Translations under genes and position numbers: made by a program | Notes under the pieces: model-generated | What the model saw: only the letters and a program-made list of their open reading frames with translations | Databases searched by the model: none | Told to the model about the DNA's origin: nothing | Assembly: GCF_048128805.1 (NCBI RefSeq) | Contig: NC_136008.1 | Location: 16,347,572 to 16,411,571 of the forward strand | Direction: 5' to 3' | From: Centroberyx gerrardi | Lineage: Eukaryota; Chordata; Actinopteri; Beryciformes; Berycidae | Length of the DNA: 64,000 bases | Shown: positions 24,601-36,600 of the stretch, one piece after another | Layout of the letters: every line of letters starts with the position of its first letter | Numbering within the stretch: the first letter of the stretch is position 1

Positions 24601-27600
24601 ACTGTGCAAATAAAACTTTGTACAAAATATTAAGACCACCTGATCTTCCAGTGAAATAGACTGACCAACTGAATTTAGATAATAGCTGATAAAAGACAGA
24701 TAAAAGCGCTGTCGAGACTTGAGTGCAAATCAATATTAGGAGGGTAGCTCTAATGTTACATAATCGTTTAACATTGAAAACCATACTCATGATATCAAAA
24801 AGTGAATATTTACTGTGCATTATTCCAATTTAAGTATGTTGGTATTCACAAATAAACCACATATCTCCGACAATCAAGAGAATTCTAGCACAATAATCAT
24901 GGTGGATTGAATCTTAGGATGGTGATGGTACCTGATTTCTTAGGGGCCACATCCAGGAGAATAAACCAGTCATCTTCCACCTCTCTCAGTGGCTGAGGCG
25001 GTCTCTGCTGTAGGATCTTTTCCTGTTGCCACATCTCCTCCACTATAGTAACTCTCTTCTGTGCTCTCTGCTCTACGGCTGCGAACTCTTTAGAGGGTTT
25101 TACCTCAGGATACATGTGGACACGTTCAGCCACAGCCACTGAGGCAGAGCACACACAAAGAAAAAAAATCAAACTTATAATCAACCTTTGCCATTCACTG
25201 AAATGCAATAAGTTATTGTCATCTGGGCTTAAGCTGTTATCCGATAGCTAAAACCAATCATCTCCTTCCACTTTCTCTATCAGACAGTGTTTTCCCCATT
25301 ATGATCGCTTACTGATGTCTCTCCTCCACTATCACCTTCTCCTGCTGCCTAGTCTCCTACACAGTTGTGAATTTATGTGGTATCTGCTTAATAGCCTCTG
25401 CAGCTACTGGGAGCACTGAAACAACCAAACAGCAACCATAAACCTAATAATATACGATATGGTTTCTGAATATTTGACTAGGAGACTGTTAAAATGTGTG
25501 TAAAAGAACTTAATCTATCCTCAAATCCTACACCTTTATTGAAAGGCATTTTTAAGGCCTTTATTGTAAATAAAAGTGTGCTTATGACTTTGTTTTTAAA
25601 TCATCCTGCCTGGTTAAAACCAAGGTTAAACAGATTAGTTGATCATAATAGACATTTGCAGCTCTAAGGCAAATATCAGCACCATGTTATTCTGTCACAC
25701 AAAAACAGAGCCAAGTTACCAAAGGAATACATACATAAAGCAACAGCCAGACATAAAACGGTGAATACCTGGTACTTTAGCGGCAACATCTAGTAGCACA
25801 AACCAGTCATCATCCACCTCTCTTGGTTGTGGTGGCTTAATCTCCACTAACACCGCAGGTGGTTTCACATCTTCCACTAGGACCTTTTGTTTTGGCTCAA
25901 TGGCTGCCACCACATCCTGAATACGCTCAGCCAATGCAACTGACACAGAAGAATATGGGTAATTAAAATGCGATGCAACCTCAACATTGGAAGCAACTGA
26001 AAAATGATGTAAGAATTTATTACTGATACAGCCATTTCAACTTAAAAGCAAACCAAAAAGCATCAGCTGTTCAGGACAGTTTGTTTGCTAGCCATGTGTC
26101 ACACCACTTGAACAAGCCTATTAGCAGGGGGAGAGGTGAGTTTACAGGGGAGTGTACAGAGACCCTTTGGTAATGAAAGGTACCTGGTGGTATGACAACA
26201 GGCTTTTCACGGATGATGTCGAACACGACAAACCAATCATCTCCTTCTTCTCTTTCTGACGGCGGTGCCATTTGGACCTGTTTAATTTCAGACAGACGTG
26301 TCTCATCTTGCCCGCTGTCCGCACCAATTATCACCTTCTTCCATGTTCTAGTCTCTGTGGTCATCACGTCAACCACAAAGGTCTTGCTCACATCCTGAAT
26401 AAGCTCAACAGGAGCAACTGGCACAGAGAGAGAGAGTGTCAAAGGAACTGAGGGACGCTATACATATCCATGAAACAAATGTTAAGCTTGACAAGAAAAG
26501 CTGGTTAAAAGTTGAGCCAACGTAGCAATGGACATATCGTAAGTGTGGCGGAAGATGACACATTTCAGGGTAAATTATGGTAACAATGGTGATGCAACTG
26601 ATGCCATAAAAGATATACCTGGAGGTACTACGACTGCCTTCTCACGCACAGCCTCAAACAGCACAAACCAGTCATCATCTCTCTCAGGCAGTGGCTGGGA
26701 CAGCTGCTGTCTAATCTGCTCCAGCACAACCGGTTTCGGTTTCTGCTCTATGGTTTTCACTTCAATTACAGGTCGGAGGACATCTGGATAAACTTGGCTC
26801 GGTACTGCCAGAGAAACTGAAAACAAACAGGATTCATACTTCAGCCAGAGCGGAAAGTGCGACAGAAGCCATACATTTTGATTGGGCCAACAACGGATGC
26901 CGTCTTTGGTTAGTTTACTTAACACAAAATTAATTTCTATTTTAAGTTTGGTTTATTTTGGTGTGATAGGATGGGGGGAAAGAAGAGGAAGTTTAGATGG
27001 TAGTAAGTACCTGGAGGTGAATAGGACACTTCTCTGGGAATAACATCCAGCAGCACAAACCAGTCATCATCTCTCTCCCTCACTGGCTGGGATATTTTCT
27101 GCTCTGGAATAATCTGCTTGGGATGCCTCTTGTCCTCTTTCTGCACCATGATCTCTTCAACTGTTACCTCCTTCCTGGACTCTACTGTTATCACTTCAAC
27201 CACAGTAGAGATGCTTTCTTCTGGATAAACCTGAACATACTCCCCCCTGGTGACTAATGACAGAGACAGAATCCTAAGACACGAGAGCCAAAAAGGTGAC
27301 AAATAACCATTTAAGTGTTCATGGTGGAACTGAGAAGCAACACTGGGGGAATTCAGCAATACCTGGTGGCACAAATGATGGTTCTCTAGGGGAAACATCC
27401 AGAAGCACAAACCAGTCATCTTCTATCTCTTTCACAGGCTGAGGCGGTGCTATTTCTCGCTTGGGACTCAGATCTTGTTTCATCTGTGTGTCTTCTACTA
27501 CAACCTCCATTCTTTTCTCTCTCTGTTTGATTGTTGTCATTTCAACCAGAGTGACACGCTCTTCTGGACGCACTTGAACACGCTCCACAACAGCAACTAA

Positions 27601-30600
27601 CACAAAAGAGATAAAAATCCTCAGACATTAGAAACTATAGAGGTGCTTTAAGAATATGAGCATCTGCAAAGCTCAAGGGAGCTGCTTATGATTTGGTGGA
27701 GCTGTGAAGCAGCATGAGGGATTTTAGCAGTACCTGGTGGCACATAAGATGTTTCTCTGGGAACAACGTCCAACAGCACAAACCAGTCATCATCTCTCTC
27801 TCTCACTGGCTGTTGTGGAATTTCTTGTAAGTATCTTGGTTCCTCTTCTCTTATCTTTATCTCTTCTACTATGACTTCCATTCTCTCCTCATCTGCTGTA
27901 ATGTCAACCTCAGAGGCAAAAACCTCTGCATCCATCTGGCCACGTTCCTTCAAGGTAACTGATACAAATAAAGTCAAGAAACAAAATATTTTAACACAAA
28001 CGGCAACACAAAGTGCCATAACACTGGCAACCATGTACAATGCAAGGCAGTAGGGATTCAATGCTGTTTTGAAAAGCAGCATGAGGGATTACAGCAGTAC
28101 CTGGTGGCACATAAGATGTTTCCCTGGGAACAACATCCAGCAACACAAACCAGTCATCATCTCTTTCTCTGACGGTCTGTGGTGGTGGGATCTCTGGTAC
28201 ACGTCTTTCTTCCTCTTCGCTTATTTTTATCTCTTCCACTATGTCGTCCCTTTTCTCCACAACTGTTGTAATTTCAATCTTTGAGGTGAAATGTTCTCCT
28301 GCATCCATCTGAGCACGTTCCACCATGGCAACTGATATGACGAGAGTGAAGAAACAGAACCCTTGAACATGGGAGGAAACATGCAGTACTACAAAGCTGA
28401 CAAGAAGCAGCATTGGGAAGGGGGAGCGGGGGGTGGAAAGCTGATTGCAGAGGCATACTGTACCTGGTGGTTTGAAAACAGCCTTATATGGAGAGCGGTC
28501 AAAAAGTATGAACCAGACATCCTTGTGATCCTCAGCCGGACGCCCCTGTATAACTTCTCTCTCAATTCTCTCCTCCAGTAATTCTGTTTTACGCCATATC
28601 TCCTCTTTTTCTAACCTCTCCTCGGATATCAGACCAGGTTGCACCTGCTCCTCTTCCATATCTTCCTGTTGCTGCCATCTCTCCTCTACAATAGTGACTC
28701 TCTTCTTACCCCTGCGCTCCACCCTTTGGACCGCTACAGAGGTGGTGCTGGTGGCATCTAAAGAGCCAGACTTCAACTTCTCCTCAACCTCCTCTTGCCA
28801 TTCCTTTTCCATCTGCCGTAGCCTCTCTCTCAGTCCATCGTCTTTCAGACTCTCATCGATCACTTCTTTCTTACTCTCCTCCTCCTCCTTTCCCTCTTCT
28901 TCTTCTTCAGGCAACAAGCCCTTTAAAAACACCTGCTTTATTTGCTCTTCCAATTCATCCACTTCATCCTCCTCATGTGCCTGTGCCTGTACCTCCTTCA
29001 CTGATCTTTCCACCACTGTCTCTACTATATTTCTGATTTGTTTCCTCTCTTTCTCTGAGAAGTCTCCCTCTTCCTGACTTATCTTAACAATGTCCTCTTT
29101 CCCCAATTCCTCCTCTATTGCTTCCTGGATTCTCTCTGCCAGCTCGTCCACTTCCTGGAGCCTCCCCTCTAGAACCCTCACTTCCCTGAGCCTCTTTTCC
29201 AAAACCTCAGCCTCTTTCAGCTTGTCTACCAAGGTCACTGTTTCCTGTAGCCTCTCAATGACCTCCGCATCGGTCTGTTCCTGCTCTGCCGCACTCTCGC
29301 CTTGCTCATCCATCTCCTGGCGCTGGAGCTGAGCTGGGGGAGAGACTGGGAGGAGCAGAGTAGAGAGTGCTGAGTAGAGTAAAACTATGAGAGGAACTAA
29401 AACGGGTTACGTATTGTAAGCTGTTTAAGTGCTTTCTTACTAGCTGTATTCATCACAACATAAGATGATTTCACATCACAGAGAAAGGTAGTCACATTTC
29501 CACACAAATATATTCCAAGTCTCGCAAAGAAACTCACATGGAGGTGTGGTGAAGGTTTGGTCAAGGTACTGGAACCAATCATCTTGCTGTTTCAGGACTG
29601 GCTTCAATAGCCTGTCCACAGAGCTCATTTTTGCATAGCTGAGCTTAGCTGACAACATCAGAGAAACAATTCTGTAACTCTTTCACACCAGATGAGCATA
29701 CACAGCAAACTGCAAACAGCGGAAAACACAGGGTACAATAGCTCCTACATAAGCATAGGTCTATTTCTTTTGAGGATAATGCAGCATAGGTGTAGTGAGC
29801 AAAATGTGGATAGACACCAGCAGGTGTTACAACGGCAGATACCTGGTTTTTTCACATAATCAAATGATGGGACAAAGGGAAGAGAAGGATGACGATGGAC
29901 CAGGACAAACCAATCGTCTTCCTTTCTCGCCTGCTGTTGCTCATCAGATGCCAGTCCCTGCCACTGCTGACTGACAGACTGGGTGAAGGTATGAGAGGCA
30001 GTCTGGTCTGTCTCAGTCTCCTGCCAGGTTACTGAGTCTGTCTGAATATACTGCCCCTCCTCCCAGGACTGTGTGAATGTCTGCACAGACTCCCCTCTGG
30101 CTGTGGAGAGATGACGAGGTGATGGCTGTTATGTCACGGTTCTGCTGGAGAGATGAAGGCAACACTTCGCAGCGCTTTAGGCGGGTTTCTGACCAAGCCA
30201 GATGCCAAGCAATTGTACGGTACGATTGCACCAGACCACTCTGAGTCCAGTAAGCTGAGGTTAGCACAAAGCTGAATGAAAGATGCCGCAACAAGCCTCT
30301 TTGATCTGCACGGTCTATTTAGCACACACATCAAATCCTTCAGAACAAGGAAGAAGAGAAGGGCAAAATGTGCCTATTGATTTTTTTGACGGTTCAAAGG
30401 TCGTTTATCTTATGTTTCATGGCAGCCATCAGAACAGTCATGAGTGAGTGAGTCAGTCAAGATGTTGCACATAAATAGTTACAAGCATAGGGGCAACTGA
30501 AACCCGGTGTGCAACACACATGAAGCAGCAACTTCTTAAAATGCAAAAAAAAAAGGAAGAACAGCTGTCTCAAGATTGGAAATGCACATGTGTAGATATA

Positions 30601-33600
30601 TGCGTGATGTGTAAATAAATTCCTCTTTTCTCTGTCATGGTGTCCAAAGTTACCCTGGGATCATGCCAGGGAAAGTACAAGGTGGGTGTCATCATCCACG
30701 GTTCAGATTAGTTCGCTCTCCTGATAAGTTAAACATCTGTGCTGCAGTTGAAAGCCAATGTCTTCAAGCGTTATGGGTATGAAAGCAAATGAACCTGAGT
30801 GGATGGTTGTTTAATCCGCAGTGAAGCAAATGAACCTGAGCGGACGGTTATGTTAAATGCAATAAGGCTGTTAGCAAGCCAGAATAAAATAAATGTGGTA
30901 AGTATGCCAAAAAGCGTTGATGTGGCTCCACACATTTCCTGGTACCTGACAGTTCTGGAGAAGGCGCTGGTTTGTCAGATTCCAGCATCAGGAACCAATC
31001 ATCCACCTCAGACCTGTTTGAGACTGAGAGTTGTTGCAGGAACTGGAGAGTATCATCTCCAGCTGCAAGAGCGGGACAAGTTAGAGAAGAGCTGATCTGG
31101 AGGCTGTGCATTTATTTAAAGACACCAACCACCAACACACATAACACATGCTCACACACTTACGCATACTTCCGTCTAGGTTACGGGACAGCCGCTTGCT
31201 GGCAGAGCGTGTGAAGCGTGGGGCTGGGCGGTCAATCATGGAGCTGGCCTGGCGGGTCTGGGCCTGGGTGCGCCCGCTGTACCGGAACTTAGAGCCCAGG
31301 ACAAGGAAGCGACGCGAAGAGGGGGGCTCTACTGTTGAAACCCTGCGGGACACACACACACACACACACACACACAGACTAATTTAATTTTCAACCATCG
31401 AGCATTTAATCAATTTAAAAGAAAAATCTGTCTCCATGGGGGGGGTTCAGAGACAATCTCATCAAAGCGGCAGCCCCACATATCAGGAGTTCAAGTTGGT
31501 CTTGTAAATTCCACTCAGGTCGCGTGTGACTCAATGTCACAAGTCATTTTGCATTCCTCGCAAATGGCCAATGTCATGTAACATGATTAGTGACAACTTT
31601 GACCCCTGACTTATTGTGTATAAAAAAATTTCAAGGTTTAATCGAGTTCAGGGCCATGGGCATGTGGCTTTTCCTTTGTGGTTAAACTGCCACGTAGACA
31701 ATATAATTACTCTGAGAGGCTAAGCTGCAGTGACCAGTGAGCCAATTATCTAGGGGGATGGGGGATCTGTTGCCAGGCAGGGAAGCGATGTCCATTCAGG
31801 GCAGAGTAAGAGTGACCTATCCTCACCTGAAGAAGGTATGGTGTTCAACAGAAACCTTCCACAGCTTCTTAGAGGCTTTGTAGTTGGGCAGTTTGAAGCC
31901 AATTGTGCTCTCATACTGCTCTTGCTGTAGGTGAAGAAAAGAATATAAAGTGTAATTTTATTCACAATTAAAATATTGAAAAACTTTCGGCATGGAAATA
32001 TTGTCATATCCAACCAACTAAGATATAATCGACGAGGTATGCGCTATCATTAAAAACGAACTGCAGTTTCTATTCTACAGTCTGAATTGAATTAACTAAA
32101 AGTGGATTAACTCCAGTCCTACTGACTGAGCAAAAAGACAAGAGAAATAGGATAATTCAAAGACAGAGAAGACTTAACAGAAACTGTAATTTTTAAATTT
32201 ACCTCTGATGGTCGGATCTTGATGAAGAAGCTGCTGCGTTTGTAAGAGATCTTGAGCACTTTGGGCCAAGGGAAACGGTTGATCCTCAACTTGTCCTTGT
32301 AAACCATCAGACCACTAGAGCAAACCCCCAGCATAATGTCAACACCCTCCAGATCCTGCGTGCACACACCAAAAAAAAAAGTGTTTAAAAAAAAATAAAA
32401 GCTCTTTAAAAAAACAGCATTGCACACCATTTATCTGATAGTTTTCACTTGCAGAAGATAGTCACTAGGAGGCAGACTTTCCCACACTTTGAGGCCATGG
32501 ATTTTCAAATTTCATTTATCTCTCCTTTTTTACTGAACAGGGGCTGACATCAATTTTGTAATTAAAATCTGGATGCTTCTGATGTTATACAAGCTTGCTG
32601 TTACCAAATCATGTAATGCATTTTAAAAATGAAAGGTAGTCACTGTCAACACAGACTTAGGTACTCCCAGAATTACTATGGTCCCTTCTCTGATAGCATT
32701 TCAGAATTTAAATAGAAAACTTGCGCCCACAGTTAACCCACACAGTATTAATCCAAATAGGTTACATGACGCACACAAAACCCTACCTTAGCTTGGTGTA
32801 TGTCCACTCCATACATAGCGAGTTTCTTGGCATTTTCCAGAAACAACATATCTGCTTGGGCTGGACTCATTGACCTGGACACATAAAGATGAGAAGGGAA
32901 AGAAAGAGTGTTAACATCAGAGATATGTTTTATGACCAAGATCATTTGAAGGGCTTTTTAAAAAATCATCTCTTCAAGCAGTTTTACAAACCCCAAACAT
33001 ATAGAAGCCCTTCACAATTTGGATCTTCTGAATGGTGCTTACTCAAATCTGACCCTGTTCTTATCTAGCAAGCCTTTCAAGCAGAGATCGCCATGAACAA
33101 CTTGCACAATGCAACATGGTGTTAAAGTGCATTACTCTGGTCCCTGCCCACTCCCCTGGGCTTACCTGTATGTGCGGTGCAGCTCCATCACCTTCTCCTC
33201 CAGCTCTTTGCTCTGTCCGGGGGCCAAGCTCAGCTCCTTGACGTAGTCCGCTCCGTGGAGCTCTGGGTCGTACTCTCCCAGCTCCGACTGGGCTGTGTAG
33301 GAGCCCAGCAGGGACAGCGTGACGAAGGAGCAGGGCAGGACACCACGCATGATGTCCTTCCTCAGCTGGAGACACAGATAGTACCTGCAGGAGGAGTGAG
33401 GAGAAAGAGGTTCACTTCAAAAACTTCATACTGTTCTTCATCCGTGATAATACATGGTGTGACTGAGTATGTAGCGACAAGAGGAGCATCCGCTGTAATG
33501 GCAGAGACACTGACCTGGTGAGGTCTTCAGTGAGCTGCACTGGATCAGGTGGGTAGAACTTCACGTTGAATGTAAACTCATAGACGGCACCTGAAACCTG

Positions 33601-36600
33601 TTTCCGGATCTCTTTGGTGAAGTCCAACCATGTCTGTGGAGCACAAACATGGGTTGAAAATTAAACCTATGCCAACCAATTTCTTCTCAGTGTGGCAAAA
33701 CTACTTTGTGTGTAGGGATGTAACGGTATACCGTTTTAAGGTATACCGCGGTATCAAGCAACCACAGTTCTGAACCGTAAGCCTTTCCCTGTAATACCGT
33801 GCCCACGGTATAAATTTATGTTCCGCAATGCACATATGCACAGCGCAACATGCCACTACAATGGAAGGTTACCTATCCACAGCTCCGCTCGTGACAACCA
33901 GGGGAAAAAATGAAACATCACACTTCAAGTTGCTAGCAATATTGAATTGCAACAGTGGACTTTGTAATTTAATATACATTATTAAACTGCACTAGATTAC
34001 AAGATTGTTGTGTGTATTTTCCGTCTTTAATGCAAAATAAAACTATCCTATGTTGCACTGCAGGGCACTAGAACATTAACGTTATCTCACTAAGGAGGAC
34101 CCTTGCGTTAAATATTTTTATGTAAATGTTACAATGCTAATGCATGAGAGTTTCAGTTAAATACACACAGACACACACACAGGCACGCACACACGTTTCA
34201 ATTCAATAAAGCAATATTTTTCTTCAAAGCAAAATACTTGTTTGTTTTTTTCGATGGGCCATAGTACGTTTAATTAAAAGGGGGAAAAAAATTTATACCG
34301 TGAAATACCGTGTACAGTGGTATTTTGGTAGATACCGTACCGTACTGTGAAATTTCATACCGTTACATCCCTATTTGTGTGTCATGTAAAATGTCTGGTT
34401 ATGTTTTTGTACAGTGACTAGAATTAAGTAGGTATAGAGCAGAAGAACTAGCCTACCTTGCTGGTTGGGGTTGCCCAGTTGGCCAGGGCAAAGTAATCTT
34501 TCTCCATCAGGTTGAGGTGGTCACACACCTTTGTAAACAGTTCCTGGCCTTTAGCATGTTTCTGAATGAGAGACAGAGAGACAGATAGAGAGAGACAGAG
34601 AGAGACAAAGAGCTTGTTCAGTCCTCATAACCAGATCCCAGATGAACTAGGATGATAGCCATTACACAAACAGAAGAGAAGGGAACAGAACTTGGGAAGT
34701 CTCTTACATCAAGCTCGCACTCAAACTGAGCCTCATCCAGTAAGGTGACTTTGCACTGCATGGTTTTCTGTCGTTTGGAGGGTTTCTCCTCTTCTGCTTT
34801 CTTCTCAGTCTTCTTTTCTTTTTTAGGCTTCTCCGTTTTTTCCTCCACCTTTGTCTTCTCCTTTGTCTTCTCCTTTGTCTTCTCCTTTGTCTTCTCCTTT
34901 GTCTTCTCCTTTGCCTCCTCCTTTGCCTTCTCCTCTTTTTTCTCTGTGTCCTCCTTCTGCCCCTCTTCCACCGCGGGCTCTGGCTTTATCTCAGCTTCTT
35001 TCTGCTGGTCCTCTTGAGCTGGCTAGGTGAGTGAAGACAGACATTTGAAAAGCATGTGAAGTAAATGACAAAGATGCGGGACTTACTTCATTTGATAACA
35101 GTGCCTGCATTATCCTGAATACGCATCGATAAATACGCTCTCACTAACAACAAATGTGTTTCATGTAGGCTACTGCTGTTCAGAAGGACTCTAGATCTTT
35201 CAGTTCAGACCAGCATAGATAATTTTTGTTTTTGACCAAGCTTTCACATCTGACCAGCATAGTTACTTTCGCTGAGCAAGCAGCCCGCAAAATAAAAAAT
35301 TCATCAGAAGAAAAAGAAAAAAAAACATGGACCCGAAGCAACAATAAAGCAGATCCAAGCCGTGTGTTCCTCTAGTACAGTCCAATCTGCAGTGTGAACC
35401 TGTGCACAGCAATGCTCTGTTTTTGGCTGCATCTCTGGGTCAAATGACCGCCGGTCCCTGCCAAAAAATGAGAACAGTGTTTCCCATTTTTCTCAAAACC
35501 CAGTGTCCCAGCCTTCGCCTGTTTCGCAGTTTACTCCTTTGGCTCCTTTGCTCATCTGAGAATCTACGTGTGTTTACCCTAATGTCTCAAAGCCATATTA
35601 CTTACTCATATACTTAAATCTGTGCTGTATTCAGACACACCCGTGAGTAAGTCTAATATTTGTCCATGTCACACACTCACCTGAGTCTCGGCGCTGCTTA
35701 GCGAGTGCTGATCAGGAGCCTGTTCAGTCTCCAGCTCCGTTTTCAGCTCAGGCTCTGGAGCAGCGATGGGCGCCTTCACCTGCTCCTCACTGGGCCCTTT
35801 CGCCTCCTTCTTTCCTTTATTCTTCCCCTTTTCTTTTTTCTTCCCCTTCTCCTCTTCCTGCTTCCCCTTTTCCTCTTTCGGTTCTACCTTTTCCTCTTTC
35901 TCCTTCTTTTCCTCCTCTTTATCCTTCTCTTTCTTTTTTGCCTCCTCTTTTACCTTCTCTTCTTTTTTTGCCTCTTTTGGTGTCTCCTCTTCTCTCTTTT
36001 TTGCCTTCTCCTCTTTCTCTTTTTCCTCTTCCCTCTTTTTGGTCTTCTCCTCCTCTTTCTTCTTGGATTTTTCTGCGTCTCTCGCCTTTTCCTCTTCTTT
36101 CTTCTTTGCTTTCTCTTCTTCTCTCTTTTTTACTTTTTCCTCTTCCTCTGCTTTCCTCTTTGCTTTTTCCTCTTCCTTCTTCTTTGCTTTATCCTCCTTT
36201 TCTTTTTTCTTTGACACCTTCTTGTCAACCTTTTCTTCTTCTTTACTCTCCTTTGCTACTTCTGGCTTCTTGTCTTTCACTTCAGCGGCCTCCTCCTGAT
36301 CCCCTTCTTTTGTCTCTAATTTTTCCTCCCCCTTTTCTACTGTCTGCTGTGCCTTCTCCTCCTTTTCCTCCTCTTTCTTCTTTTCCTTTTCCTCTCCTTT
36401 TTCTTCCTCTTTCTTTTTCACCCTCTCCTCATCCTTTTCCTCTGCTTTCTTCTTAGCTTCTTTCTTTTTCTTCTTACTGCCTCTCTTCTCAACTTTTTCT
36501 TCCTCTTTTTTCTTCTCCTCTTTTGGTTCCACTTTCTCCTCCTCGCTCTTTTTCACTTCTTTTACCTCGACTTTTTCTTCCTCTGCTTTGGCCTCTTTCT

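Larger units (their letters stand above)
24371..31062 (-). repeat. epb41: Tandem array of 13 phase 1-1 repeat exons with a DDWF motif in epb41
   Basis: Exons: 31062-30946, 30100-29843, 29648-29538, 29333-28464, 28331-28101, 27958-27734, 27596-27363, 27253-27011, 26816-26619, 26417-26184, 25939-25769, 25138-24932 and 24568-24371. Most units start VA..ER(V/I), have a middle with VEE or VTIVEE, and end with [18 protein letters not shown]...VPPG. WF cores seen are [46 protein letters not shown] (several), [29 protein letters not shown] and [10 protein letters not shown]. All checked boundaries split a codon after its first base (usually CCA G at the 3' end), so each exon is a skippable cassette. 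Each copy stays open across its exon, which argues it is translated. Function unknown; the motif resembles a repeated short acidic-aromatic binding peptide. Confidence 0.88.

Noticed and set aside
28694-29332. Plus-strand Ser/Leu-rich frames
   Set aside because: Antisense of the 870-base epb41 array exon with coiled-coil extension.
24371-31062. Reading the repeated exons as separate small genes or a transposon array
   Set aside because: Each has splice sites in a consistent phase, lacks its own start and terminal repeats, and lies between conserved epb41 exons on the same strand.
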